Assembly: GCF_016811075.1 (NCBI RefSeq)
Contig: NZ_JAFBGL010000003.1
Location: forward strand, 124,001-188,000
Direction: 5' to 3'
DNA: 64,000 nt
From: Oceaniferula flava
GTDB taxonomy: Bacteria > Verrucomicrobiota > Verrucomicrobiia > Verrucomicrobiales > Akkermansiaceae
Made by a program: the position numbers and the translations under genes
The notes under the pieces: model-generated
Told to the model about the DNA's origin: nothing
Databases searched by the model: none
Seen by the model: the letters and a program-made list of their open reading frames with translations, nothing else
In this document: positions 26,765 through 35,525 of the stretch, in pieces
Layout: the number at the start of each line of letters is the position of its first letter
Position numbering within the stretch: the first letter of the stretch is position 1

Positions 26765-27091
26765 ATGGATATCACCGAAATCGACCGCGAAGACTTTCGC
26801 AACTTGCTCAATGACATTGGCAATACCTTCATGCCCTTCGGGCGGTTCGGGCCCAAGGATTTTCCACCTTCGGGGATGCCGATCTATGATTTGCCCCCGG
26901 AATACCTCGCCTGGTTTCAGGAACGAGGGTTTCCGAAAGGTCGCCTAGGCGAGCTGATGGAGGCCGTGCACCACATCAAGGATGTCGGCATGGACAGTGT
27001 TTTCAATCCGATCCGCGAAGCTTGCGGAGGACGGAGAAGTGTGAGGAAACGTCGCAACCGAAGAGGCGACTCCGAAGACTTTGGGGTGTAA
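26765..27091 (+). CDS. DUF3820 family protein
   Basis: The protein (108 residues) contains the DUF3820 core MPFGRFGPKDF followed by LPPEYLAWFQERGFPKGRLGELM, about residues 20-75. The family is annotated as a putative quorum-sensing-regulated virulence factor on thin evidence; function is unknown. The C-terminal 20 residues are Arg-rich (GGRRSVRKRRNRRGD), suggesting nucleic acid contact. It sits alone between genes of the opposite strand. Confidence 0.65.
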   Translation: MDITEIDREDFRNLLNDIGNTFMPFGRFGPKDFPPSGMPIYDLPPEYLAWFQERGFPKGRLGELMEAVHHIKDVGMDSVFNPIREACGGRRSVRKRRNRRGDSEDFGV

Positions 27092-27148
27092 TGCGGCGAG
27101 TTGCCGACCCGAGCCATGGAGTCGCTTATGGGATTCTTAGCGGGAGTT

Positions 27149-28324
27149 TCAGTCTTTTGTTTGGCTCTCGAAGTAGGTGATGATCTGGCGGCGTAGTTCG
27201 ATGGGGTCGAACTTGCCGTTGTGGCGCCATACTACCTTGCCGCCGGGTGCGATGATTACAGTGTGGGGGAGGGCTCCGTTCCACTCGGCATCGATGGCTT
27301 CGGCGAGATGGTCGACGTTTTCACCGCTGTAGATGTAGTTGTTACTCGGGCGGCCTTCTTTTTTCAGGGTCTTGGCCACACGTGGGGAAGCCGCGGCTTC
27401 CTTGTCTTCGAGAAACTTGACGACCTTGGCGCGGTCGCTCATTGGATCGGTGCTGATGGTGATGACTTCCATCGGGCGCATGTCGTAGCGGCGGGCGATG
27501 TTCACCAGATCGGGGAACTCAGCCACGCAGGGGCCACAGGTGGTGGACCAGAAGTTGATCACGCGCAGTTTGTCGCTTTTGTTTGCGGCGAGGGACTTGG
27601 CCGCATCGGCATCGAGATCGGCGAGGGTGACTGGCAAGTTGCTCCAGCGCTCGTTGTCCTTGGCGACGGATTCACGTTTCCAGGACCACTTGGTCGAGCA
27701 GCCGTGCGCCCGGGTGACTGGGGTTTTCACTTCTTCGCCAGCGAGCACGGCATCCAGAGCTTCACGCACGTAGGGGGTGCCGATGTTTTTGCGGCTGCGG
27801 CGGGCGTCGTCGAAACGTCCGTGGTAGCGCAGTTTGCGCTCGGCATCAAAAATGAACACATGGGGAGTGGCCACGGCTCCGTAGGCGAGTGTGGTCTTCT
27901 GCGTTTCGCCATCGTAGAGGTAGGGGAATTGGTAACCTTCTTCTTTAGCCACTGTTTTCATGTCTTCGAAGCTATCTTCGTAAACGGAGAAGCTGAATTC
28001 TGCGAGGCGCAGGGCGGTGTTGTCATTGCCGGAAATGGCGACCACAGCAGCTCCCTTGTCTTGATAATCCTTGTGCAGAGCGATCATCTTGCCACGGGCG
28101 GCGCGGGCGTCCGGGCAGTGGTTGCAGGTGAAAATAAGCACCAGAGCTTTGGCGCCGGAGAAGTCCTTGAGGCTGTGATTTTTCCCGTCGACTCCGGGCA
28201 GGGTGAAATCGGGTGCAGAGGCCCCGAGCTCGAGTGTTTTCACAGGAACTGGCTTGGCAGTCACGGAGGTGAGGGCCCCGACGGCGAGCAGCAGCGGGGC
28301 AATGAAGAGTGGTCTCAAATGCAT
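27149..28324 (-). CDS. Exported protein with two redoxin domains
   Basis: A signal peptide (1-23) precedes two thioredoxin-fold domains. The first (about 30-200) is peroxiredoxin-like with ASAPDFTLPGVDG and CNHCPDA (Cys67/Cys70). The second (about 235-390) is TlpA-like with FWSTTCGPC (Cys263/Cys266) and PHTVIIAPGGKVVWRHNG. It should act on thiols in the periplasm. It is divergent from a secreted heme protein with 85 bp between starts; a shared role, such as cytochrome maturation or redox delivery, is possible but unproven. Confidence 0.8.
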   Translation of the reverse strand: MHLRPLFIAPLLLAVGALTSVTAKPVPVKTLELGASAPDFTLPGVDGKNHSLKDFSGAKALVLIFTCNHCPDARAARGKMIALHKDYQDKGAAVVAISGNDNTALRLAEFSFSVYEDSFEDMKTVAKEEGYQFPYLYDGETQKTTLAYGAVATPHVFIFDAERKLRYHGRFDDARRSRKNIGTPYVREALDAVLAGEEVKTPVTRAHGCSTKWSWKRESVAKDNERWSNLPVTLADLDADAAKSLAANKSDKLRVINFWSTTCGPCVAEFPDLVNIARRYDMRPMEVITISTDPMSDRAKVVKFLEDKEAAASPRVAKTLKKEGRPSNNYIYSGENVDHLAEAIDAEWNGALPHTVIIAPGGKVVWRHNGKFDPIELRRQIITYFESQTKD

Positions 28325-28383
28325 GGGTCAAAATATGGCACCTGTTGAGATGCATTCAAGAAAAGAAGGCTGTGAATTGGCCG

Positions 28384-28389
28384 TATAAT
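28384..28389 (+). promoter_or_regulatory. Consensus -10 element before the heme/propeller gene
   Basis: A perfect TATAAT lies 21 bp before the ATG at 28410. The region 17 bp upstream is A-rich and lacks a good -35, so activation by a regulator is possible. The leader would be about 14 nt. Confidence 0.4.
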
Positions 28390-28409
28390 TGCTAATCAAA
28401 CCACATCAT

Positions 28410-30887
28410 ATGAAGTTCTTACGAATATTAACTATTGTAGCATCCGCGCATCTGCCGCTCGTGCCTTTGCAGGCTGAGGAGCTGGAGATGACCCTGCCAG
28501 ACGGGTTCAAAGTCGAAAAACTCTACCAAGTTCCCAAGAAGGAACAGGGGTCATGGGTATCCATGGCTTGGGACCCACAAGGTCGACTGATCACATCCGA
28601 TCAATACGGCGGTCTGTTCCGCGTCACCCTGAAGCCATTCAAGGTGGAGCCACTGAAGGTGAAAATGGGCGGAGCCCAAGGCCTGCTTTGGTTCAAAGAT
28701 GCACTCTACGTGTCCGTGGCGTCCAACGCCGTGGTGGAATGTGGTGTGTATAAACTCACCGATAGCACGGGCGACGGCGAGCTCGATAAGGTGGAGCTGT
28801 TCACCAAGCTCAGACAGGGTGGGGAACACGGACCACACGCACTGGTGCCTTCTCCCGACGGTAAGTGGATTTACCTCGCTTGTGGTAACCACAGCCCACT
28901 GCCTAAACAGGTCGACTTTTTCTATGGAACGGACAGCTGGGGTGAAGATCACCTGCTGCCTCGTCAGCCGGACGCCCGCGGTCACGCCCGCACGATGAAG
29001 GCCCCCGGTGGTTGGATTGTGCGTTTCACTCCCGATGGTAAAAAGTGGGAGCTGGTCAGCAATGGCTACCGCAATGCTTACGATATGGCATTCAACGAAC
29101 ACGGCGAGCTGATCGCTTACGATTCGGACATGGAGTGGGACTTCGGCACACCGTGGTATCGCCCTACCCGCATCGCTCATGTGACCAGCGGCTCTGAGTT
29201 CGGCTGGCGCAATGGCACCGGCAAATGGCCTGACTACTACCTCGACAGCGTTCCTGGCATCGTGGATATCGGTCCGGGTTCTCCCACCGGTGTGGTGGCT
29301 GGCCTTGGAACCAAGTTCCCAGCACGCTACCAGCGGGCGATTTTCGCCATGGACTGGACCTTCGCCACCATTTACGCGATTCACATGAAGCCTGACGGGG
29401 CGACCTACAAGGCAGAGAAGGAAGAATTCCTCACCAGCACAGGTCTGCCACTCACCGATGCGGTGGTGGGACCCGACGGCGCCATTTACTTCATGGCCGG
29501 CGGCCGTCGCGTGGATTCCGCGCTTTACCGTATCACTTACGAAGGAAACGAGGACGTTTCCCCGATCAAACCCACTCCTGTGCCGGAAGACTTCGCGCTG
29601 CGTCACAAGCTGGAGAAAATGCACGCTGGCTCAGGCGATCTGGCCGTGATCTGGCCGAACTTGGGTCACGACGATCGCGCCATCCGCTACGCCGCCCGCA
29701 TCGCTCTGGAGCACCTGCCTTATGCCGATTGGTTCGGTAAAGTGGCTGCAGAAAAAGACACCCGCACTCTTTGCCAGCTGGCAGTCGCCGTTGCGCGTCA
29801 CGGCAGCAAAGAAGATGCTCATGCGGTTCTGGCCCAACTGGCCACCGTTGATTTCAGCAAGCTGTCCACCGACGTCAAGCTGGAGCTGCTTCGCGCCGAG
29901 GCGCTGATCATGGCCCGTCACGAGAAGGGCAGTGTCGATCTCGTGGCTCAGCTCGATGCCCATTACCCGGACAGCGACGACAACGTCAACCGTGAGCTCT
30001 GCCGCGTGCTTTCCTACCTTCAGTCGCCTACCGTGGTGGGAAAAACGCTGAAGATGATGGCTGTGGAGAAAAAACAAACTCCTCCCGACTGGGCACTGCT
30101 CGCTAGCCGCAACCCGAAATACGGCACCGATGTCATCGGCATGCTCAACAACCTGCCATCGCTGCAAGACATGCACTACGCCTACTGCCTGCGTGTGGTG
30201 AAAACTCCGTGGACCAAAGAACAGCGTAAGCAGTATTTCACCTGGTTCAGCCAAGCTGCGAAGAAGAGCGGTGGCCAGAGCTACAAGGGCTTCATCAAAA
30301 ACATCCGCAAGAGCGCATTGGAAAATGCCACCGAGGAAGAGCGTAAGATGATTGCCTCTTGGAAACTGGGTGAGGTGAACAATCCATTCGCCGACCTGCC
30401 ACCTGTGAAAGGTCCAGGCAGAAACTGGAGAGTTCCAGCGGTGAGCAACCTCAAAGGCCTCGACAAGGCTGACATCGTCAACGGTGAGCGCATGTTCCGC
30501 GCTTCCCTCTGCGCAGCCTGCCACAGTGTCAAAGGTCAAGGCGGCGGAGCTGGTCCTGACCTCAGCCACGCGGCGGGTCGCTTCAAGCTGGCCGATTTTG
30601 CAGAAGCGATTGTAGAGCCTCACAAGGTGATCTCCGATCAGTATGAATTCAGCCTGATCCGCAAACGCGACGGATCCTTCCTCACCGGGAAGATTCTCGA
30701 CGAGAAGGATGCCGTGCTGATCGTGGCCAACAATGCCTTCGATTTCAGCAAGACCGTGGAAGTTGCTGAGGTGGATGTGAAGTCCATCACACCGTCACCC
30801 GTCTCACCCATGCCTCCAGGCCTGATCAACCGCCTGAATGAGCAGGAGCTGAAGGACCTGATGGCCTACCTGCTGAGCTTGAAATAA
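28410..30887 (+). CDS. PVC-type secreted propeller protein with C-terminal heme-binding CxxCH domain
   Basis: After a signal peptide (about 1-22) comes a sorbosone dehydrogenase-like beta-propeller (about 25-380: LPDGFKVEKLYQVP, GLLWFKDALYVS, EHGPHALVPSPDGK). A helical HEAT-like middle follows, then a cytochrome c domain with CAACH at 701-705 and the typical GPDLS downstream. This architecture is expanded in Planctomycetes and Verrucomicrobia, often near sulfatases and TIM-barrel isomerases; the substrates are unknown, probably sugars. I start at ATG 28410, not the TTG at 28389. It ends in a strong terminator. Confidence 0.82.
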   Translation: MKFLRILTIVASAHLPLVPLQAEELEMTLPDGFKVEKLYQVPKKEQGSWVSMAWDPQGRLITSDQYGGLFRVTLKPFKVEPLKVKMGGAQGLLWFKDALYVSVASNAVVECGVYKLTDSTGDGELDKVELFTKLRQGGEHGPHALVPSPDGKWIYLACGNHSPLPKQVDFFYGTDSWGEDHLLPRQPDARGHARTMKAPGGWIVRFTPDGKKWELVSNGYRNAYDMAFNEHGELIAYDSDMEWDFGTPWYRPTRIAHVTSGSEFGWRNGTGKWPDYYLDSVPGIVDIGPGSPTGVVAGLGTKFPARYQRAIFAMDWTFATIYAIHMKPDGATYKAEKEEFLTSTGLPLTDAVVGPDGAIYFMAGGRRVDSALYRITYEGNEDVSPIKPTPVPEDFALRHKLEKMHAGSGDLAVIWPNLGHDDRAIRYAARIALEHLPYADWFGKVAAEKDTRTLCQLAVAVARHGSKEDAHAVLAQLATVDFSKLSTDVKLELLRAEALIMARHEKGSVDLVAQLDAHYPDSDDNVNRELCRVLSYLQSPTVVGKTLKMMAVEKKQTPPDWALLASRNPKYGTDVIGMLNNLPSLQDMHYAYCLRVVKTPWTKEQRKQYFTWFSQAAKKSGGQSYKGFIKNIRKSALENATEEERKMIASWKLGEVNNPFADLPPVKGPGRNWRVPAVSNLKGLDKADIVNGERMFRASLCAACHSVKGQGGGAGPDLSHAAGRFKLADFAEAIVEPHKVISDQYEFSLIRKRDGSFLTGKILDEKDAVLIVANNAFDFSKTVEVAEVDVKSITPSPVSPMPPGLINRLNEQELKDLMAYLLSLK

Positions 30888-30908
30888 GCTTCAAGCAATC
30901 AATCACTA

Positions 30909-30943
30909 CCCCTCGTAGCCATGGTGCTGCGAGGGGTTTTTTT
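30909..30943 (+). terminator. Intrinsic terminator of the propeller/heme gene
   Basis: CCCCTCGTAGC (30909-30919) pairs with GCTGCGAGGGG (30926-30936) with one T-G pair, followed by seven T's (30937-30943). Confidence 0.92.
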
Positions 30944-31194
30944 GTGTTTGGAAGGGTGGCTGGGGGAGCTTAGCGGCGGATGCTTGAGAGAATGTCTTCA
31001 GTCGACTCGTGAGGCTGGTTGGTCGTATTACCGAAGCCAGCTGGCAGGAAAATGGTGGCTGTGCAGGGCAGCGGTGACGCGCCTCAGACCTTGGGGATTT
31101 CCCGTAAAGAAGAGTTCGCACTCTTCGGAAGTTAAGGTGTCTGTCAGCTGTGTGTGCACGCATGCAGCCAAGCCTTCGCTACCTCGCAGGCACG
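30944..31194. other. Non-coding gap between convergent transcripts
   Basis: This is the centre of a 431-bp gap between the converging heme-protein and TIM-barrel genes; each side ends in a terminator. I see only a short GAAGAG/CTCTTC hairpin near 31108-31126. Open frames here are short, have no ribosome site and match nothing I know. Confidence 0.5.
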
Positions 31195-31226
31195 AAAAAC
31201 CCCTCGCAGCGATAGGCCACGAGGGG
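31195..31226 (-). terminator. Intrinsic terminator of the TIM-barrel gene
   Basis: CCCCTCG (31200-31206) pairs with CGAGGGG (31220-31226), with an A5 tract at 31195-31199 that becomes the T-run on the minus strand. The stem is the same 7-mer as in the terminator at 30909. Confidence 0.75.
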
Positions 31227-31318
31227 TGATAAGTTAGGAGTGAAGGTTTTGCTTCCTTCGATGTGAGTGGGTGACCGCGGCGTTCGAGCTCGATAACGGC
31301 AATCACGCCAGCCCCATC

Positions 31319-32212
31319 TTAGGCATCGATCTTGCGATAGGCGGCGATGAGGTTGTTCAGGCCTTCTTCGCCCTTGCCTTTGACGCCGTGTTCCATGCCG
31401 ATCACGCCGGTGTAGTTCTTCTCACGCAGCCATTTGGCGACGCTGCCGAGGTCGAGTTTACCGGTGCCTGGCTCCTTGCGGCCAGGGCTATCGCCGAACT
31501 GCACGTAGGCAACTTCGTCCCAGACTTTCTCGATGATTTCGATAAAGCGGTCGCCGTGTCCGATTTCACCCTCGTGGTAGAAATCTGCGAGCAGTTTGCA
31601 GGACTTGCGATTGACGGCTTTGCAGAGCATGTGGCCGTCTTCAAACGAGCGGAGGAGGGGATCTTTCTTACGGATTTGGTGAGAAAGCGGTTCCTGCACC
31701 AGGATGATGCCGTGTTCTTCCACGATGTCGCAGCAGTGGTGCATAGTATCGACGGATTTGGCGATCTGCTCCTTGAGGGGCATTTCGTTCCGGCTGCCAG
31801 GGAGGAAGGTCATGTGAGTCTGGCCGGTGGCCTTGGCGAGCTCGACGCCCTTTTTCATATCGGCGGCCAGTTTCGCGCGGTCCTCTTTGGTGGCTTTGGA
31901 GAAATCGATAGCATAGCCGGCGGTGATCACGGAGACACCGAGGGTGATGCCCTTGTCGTTGCAGAAGCTGCCCACCTTTTCCCAGACCTTGGGCCCGCGG
32001 CCTTTTAGCCAGTTGTCTTCCCAGGCGCGGAAGCCGTGGTCGTAGGCGAACTTGAGCTGGTCCACGTAGTCCTTGGGGGCGGTGGGGAGCTGGTTCAGGG
32101 TGGGGGCGAACTTGGCCTTGAATGCCGGGTTCTTATCGTTGGCGGATGCCGTGGCAGCAGGGCCTAGCAAGGCACTGGCGAGCGTAAGTTTTGTGAATGT
32201 TCTTCGGTTCAT
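31319..32212 (-). CDS. Tat-exported TIM-barrel isomerase/epimerase-like protein
   Basis: The N-terminus has a twin-arginine signal (MNRRTFTKLTLASALLG). The rest is an AP-endonuclease-2/xylose isomerase-like TIM barrel similar to hydroxypyruvate isomerases: HMTFLPGSRNEMPL, GIILVQEPLSH, LLADFYHEGEIGHGDRF, VQFGDSPGRKEPGTG, GVIGMEHG. The conserved acidic and His residues for metal binding are present. Such exported isomerase-like proteins are common in PVC bacteria and probably act on sugars; the substrate is unknown. The exported ClpP-like gene lies 20 bp upstream on the same strand. Confidence 0.78.
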   Translation of the reverse strand: MNRRTFTKLTLASALLGPAATASANDKNPAFKAKFAPTLNQLPTAPKDYVDQLKFAYDHGFRAWEDNWLKGRGPKVWEKVGSFCNDKGITLGVSVITAGYAIDFSKATKEDRAKLAADMKKGVELAKATGQTHMTFLPGSRNEMPLKEQIAKSVDTMHHCCDIVEEHGIILVQEPLSHQIRKKDPLLRSFEDGHMLCKAVNRKSCKLLADFYHEGEIGHGDRFIEIIEKVWDEVAYVQFGDSPGRKEPGTGKLDLGSVAKWLREKNYTGVIGMEHGVKGKGEEGLNNLIAAYRKIDA

Positions 32213-32232
32213 GGAATCGTTGATGGTGAGGT

Positions 32233-33450
32233 TTACTTCATGCGGTAGTAGCCGTCTTGGTTGTAGAGGAAATAGCAGTCCTTGGGGGTGAGGCGTGGCA
32301 GGTAGACGCAGGGTTTGCCATTTTCATCAACGGTTTCTTTCAGACCGTTGGCCGAGGCAGTGACGCTGGCAGTTCTCTTCAGGTCGGGGTTTTTCAGTAG
32401 GGATGTCTCATGGATGCGCTCGACGATGTGGTCCACCCACTTGAGCTTCTGAGCCTCGGTGCCGAACTCTGTCCAGTCGCCCGAGGTGGTCTTGGCATAC
32501 ATTTGCTGAATGAACTCATCGGTGCTGATGCCCATTTTCTTGGAAATCGGTCCGGCGAGACGTTTCCACCATTTCTGAGACTCCTGATAGAATTCCTTCT
32601 GTTGGGTCAGGTTCAGATTGGCAAAGGTGATGGTGGAGCTGATTTGGTGATGCAGGATCACGGAGTTCGGATAGGCGTAAGACTTCTCAGCCAAGGTGCA
32701 GATGCTAGCGGCCATTGAAGCGGCGAAGGATTTCACCACCACGTAAACGGGGGCGCTGCTGCCTTCCATGGACTTGAGGATGCGGTATCCGGCCATCACG
32801 GAGCCGCCCGGTGAGGCATCGATGACGATGAAGATTGGCTGCTCGGCATTCTTGTTATTGTAGTAGTTGATCCGGGTGGTGATGTGATCGGCCGTGGCCA
32901 TGGTGACCGGGCCGTTCATGGAGATGCGGCGATCGGAAATCACCAGGGTGCCGTCTTCTTTGAGCGGGTCTTCGAGGTAGACAGGTTTGGCGTTGGCGTA
33001 AGCTTCGCGTTTTTTCTGGGCTTCGAGGGCGGCGATTTCACCTTCCAGCTTGGCGGTTTTCATTCCCCACTGAGCTTGCATCATTTTCAGCTCGCTGGTG
33101 GCCTGGGTTGATTTCTGTTTGGCGATCTCGGCAGCCTGTGCCAGTTCCTTTTGCTCAATGGCGTATTTGGCGTCGGCTTCTTGGCTGGCGAGTTGTTGTT
33201 TCAGCTTGGCCAGGGCCATTTCCTCACTGATGGCTTCTTTTTCCAGCTTCAGCTTGGACACCTTGGCGCGGATCTCGGCGAGTTCCTTTTTCAGCTTTTC
33301 GGCCTGCAGCGCATTCTCGGCGGCTAACTTGCTTTGTTCGCTTTCCTCGGTTTTCACCGGAGCTGCTTGGTTTGCTGGAGCGGCATTTTGTGCCATCACG
33401 CTACCCCCTAGGGAGGCGAGGCATAGAGTAGAGATAAGTCGATATTTCAT
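32233..33450 (-). CDS. Exported ClpP-like serine protease with N-terminal coiled coil
   Basis: A signal peptide (1-20) and a long charged coiled coil (about 38-155) precede a ClpP/crotonase-fold domain (about 155-350). That domain shows IDASPGGSVMAGY (ClpP INSPGGSV), the nucleophile motif SFAASMAAS with Ser245, and the histidine motif PNSVILHHQ with His268; an Asp in SGDWTEFG is a candidate third member. Normal ClpP is cytosolic and works with ClpA/X; no ATPase partner is here and the signal peptide suggests the periplasm. SppA and NfeD proteases are distant relatives with similar placement. I start at ATG 33450. Confidence 0.75.
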   Translation of the reverse strand: MKYRLISTLCLASLGGSVMAQNAAPANQAAPVKTEESEQSKLAAENALQAEKLKKELAEIRAKVSKLKLEKEAISEEMALAKLKQQLASQEADAKYAIEQKELAQAAEIAKQKSTQATSELKMMQAQWGMKTAKLEGEIAALEAQKKREAYANAKPVYLEDPLKEDGTLVISDRRISMNGPVTMATADHITTRINYYNNKNAEQPIFIVIDASPGGSVMAGYRILKSMEGSSAPVYVVVKSFAASMAASICTLAEKSYAYPNSVILHHQISSTITFANLNLTQQKEFYQESQKWWKRLAGPISKKMGISTDEFIQQMYAKTTSGDWTEFGTEAQKLKWVDHIVERIHETSLLKNPDLKRTASVTASANGLKETVDENGKPCVYLPRLTPKDCYFLYNQDGYYRMK

Positions 33451-33660
33451 AATGTCAGTTACAATGATGCTTGAAACTACGTAGCGAGCGCGGGAAAACA
33501 ATCAGCTTTTTGCAGAATGGCAGGTCAATAAAGGCGCCCAATGGGTTTGCTGGAGGCCTGTGCTGTCCGAGTGGCTGCGGACAAAGCGTGATCGTGCCGT
33601 GGCTCAAGCTCTAAGCCTGAGTGAGGTGGATAAGAAAAACAGCAATCACGCGGGCAAGAA
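33451..33660. other. Upstream region of the ClpP-like gene
   Basis: This is the leader and promoter side of a 499-bp gene-free stretch (33451-33949). No clear promoter pair, repeat or small open frame stands out in this part. Confidence 0.35.
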
Positions 33661-33699
33661 AAAAGCCGCAGGCTGGGGGGGACCCGACCTACGGCTTTT
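33661..33699. terminator. Bidirectional terminator-like hairpin in the ClpP-like/purB gap
   Basis: AAAAGCCG (33661-33668) plus AGG pairs with CCT plus CGGCTTTT (33692-33699), with one mismatch and a G-rich loop. It has an A-run on the left and a T-run on the right, so it can work in both directions. No gene ends just before it on either side. Confidence 0.6.
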
Positions 33700-33890
33700 C
33701 CGAGATTACAACTTCAACACGCTGATAACATGAATAAAGCTGGCATCTGCAATTCACCCTTACATGAATAAGAACGACGCTTTCACGCTGTTCTCAGTAG
33801 ATATAGACCACCGAGTTTTGAAAACGTTCAAAGAAAAGTGAGAAAAATGCCAGATTGGCTTTATTGGCTTATTTTTAGAGGGTTAAGTGG
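33700..33890 (-). ncRNA. Possible small RNA or short-peptide transcript
   Basis: The region lies between the purB terminator (33894-33928) and the hairpin at 33661-33699, so a minus-strand transcript starting here would end at that hairpin with six T's. A weak TTGAAC box is at 33826-33831. One tiny frame (ten codons, MPALFMLSAC) is present but without support. This is a structural guess with no recognised RNA family. Confidence 0.2.
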
Positions 33891-33893
33891 GGT

Positions 33894-33928
33894 AAAAAAA
33901 TCGCGCTGGCCCGTCGGGACAGCGCGAT
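33894..33928 (-). terminator. Intrinsic terminator of purB
   Basis: ATCGCGCTG (33900-33908) pairs with CAGCGCGAT (33920-33928), with an A7 tract at 33894-33900 giving the T-run on the minus strand, 22 bp after the purB stop. Confidence 0.9.
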
Positions 33929-33949
33929 GGTGGAAAAAATGAAGGGCGA

Positions 33950-35368
33950 TTACAGAATCGCACCCGGAGTGTATTTGGCAGCATCCGGGTAGGCGCTTTC
34001 GAGTTTGCCGACTTCAGCGCCAAAGTGATCCACCTGGCTGCGGGCGGTGCCGGTGTTTTCGCGGCCTTCTTCCAGCAGGGCGTAGAGTTGCTCGTAGCTC
34101 AGCGGGATGCGGTCGTCTCCAGCGAGACGGTTCAGCAGGTCGTTTTCGCGGATCTCGCCGGTTCTCAGGTCGTTCACCGTGGCCACGGCGTGCTCCTTGA
34201 TCACCTTGTGGGCGGCCTCGCGACCGACTCCCGCCTTGACCGCTTCCATCATGATGGTGGTGGTCATCAGGAAGGGGAGGTAGTGATTGTTTTCCGCTTC
34301 GATCACGGCTGGGTAGGCATCCATCTGGCCGAGCACGGTGAGGAAGGTTTCGAACAGTCCGTCGAGGGCGAAGAAGGCATCCGGCAGCATCAGACGACGC
34401 ACCACGGAGCAGGAGACATCGCCTTCGTTCCACTGATCGCCAGCAAGTCCGCCAGCCATGGTGACGTGGCCTTTGAGGATGACGTGGAAGCCATTGACGC
34501 GCTCGCAAGAGCGGGAGTTCATCTTGTGAGGCATGGCGCTGGAGCCGGTTTGGCCTTTGGCAAAACCTTCACTGGCGGTCTCGTGACCGGCCATCAGGCG
34601 CAGGGTGCGGCACAGTGAGGACGGGCCGGATGCGATGTCTGCCAGAATGGAAACCGTGCGCATGTCGAGCGAGCGTGGGTAGACTTGCCCCACATTGGTG
34701 TAAACTTCCGGGATGCCGAGGTGACTGCACACCTTGGCTTCGAGCTGGAGTGCCTTGTCGGCATCGCCATCGAAGAGGGAGAGCTGGTCCATCTGGGTGC
34801 CGACAGCGCCCTTGAGGCCGCGCACCGGATAGGTATCGATCAGGTGATTGAGCATGCCGAGTGCACCGAGCAGTTCCTCGCCGTTCATAGCGATGCGTTT
34901 ACCGAAGGTGGTCGGCTGGGCGGCCACGTTGTGGGTGCGGCCGGTGATCACCAGATCGCGCCACTGGGCCGAGCGGGCTTTCATCTGGGCGAGGGTGGCG
35001 ATGGTTTTATCGCGGATAACCAGAAGCGATCGATACACCTGGAGCTGTTCGACATTTTCCGTCAGGTCACGCGAAGTCATGCCCTTGTGGATGTGCTGGT
35101 GGCCGGCGAGATCGCAGAACTCCTCGATACGGGCTTTGACATCGTGGCGGGTGATGCGCTCGCGCTCCATAATGGCCTCGAGGTTCACCTGGTCTTTGAC
35201 CGCTTCGTAGGCATCTATGGCTTCCTGGGGGATGTCCAGTCCGAGGTCTTTCTGGGCTTTCATCACCGCGATCCAGAACTCGCGTTCCAAGACAATGCGG
35301 CCTTCGGCGGACCAGATGGATGAGATGGCAGGAGAGGCGTAGCGTTCGGCGAGGACGTTGGGTATCAT
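33950..35368 (-). CDS. purB: Adenylosuccinate lyase
   Basis: PurB works twice in purine synthesis, cleaving SAICAR and adenylosuccinate to release fumarate. The 472-residue protein has the fumarase-superfamily signature GSSAMPHKMN, the TSRDLTENVEQ region and the TGRTHNVAAQPTTFGKR motif. It is closer in length to the eukaryote-like PurB group. The start is ATG 35368 rather than a TTG at 35377. It has its own terminator and is divergent from lnt. Confidence 0.94.
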   Translation of the reverse strand: MIPNVLAERYASPAISSIWSAEGRIVLEREFWIAVMKAQKDLGLDIPQEAIDAYEAVKDQVNLEAIMERERITRHDVKARIEEFCDLAGHQHIHKGMTSRDLTENVEQLQVYRSLLVIRDKTIATLAQMKARSAQWRDLVITGRTHNVAAQPTTFGKRIAMNGEELLGALGMLNHLIDTYPVRGLKGAVGTQMDQLSLFDGDADKALQLEAKVCSHLGIPEVYTNVGQVYPRSLDMRTVSILADIASGPSSLCRTLRLMAGHETASEGFAKGQTGSSAMPHKMNSRSCERVNGFHVILKGHVTMAGGLAGDQWNEGDVSCSVVRRLMLPDAFFALDGLFETFLTVLGQMDAYPAVIEAENNHYLPFLMTTTIMMEAVKAGVGREAAHKVIKEHAVATVNDLRTGEIRENDLLNRLAGDDRIPLSYEQLYALLEEGRENTGTARSQVDHFGAEVGKLESAYPDAAKYTPGAIL

Positions 35369-35525
35369 GTTAATCAAGAGTCAGAAATTGGGTGTCGGGA
35401 GACCTTGGGAATCAATACGGAAACGGCGCGGGTGACAAATGTAAAAAACTGCAGCATCAGTTTCATTAATCATTTCATTGAGATAATAGATTGTTTGGAT
35501 TCTCACCGTAGTGTTAGTCTGCGCT

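Noticed and set aside
27221-28348. Open frame of 375 codons opposite the double-redoxin gene
   Set aside because: The redoxin frame has signal peptide, CxxC motifs and normal composition; the opposite frame has no recognisable domain and is a shadow.
30921-31229. A 102-codon frame in the convergent gap
   Set aside because: It starts inside one terminator hairpin and ends in another, and has no ribosome site or known motif.
17586-32212. An ebo gene cluster made of the TatD-like gene, the EboD-like cyclase and the TIM-barrel gene
   Set aside because: The three genes are spread over 15 kb, separated by unrelated genes on both strands, and the TIM barrel has a Tat signal. They are not an operon.
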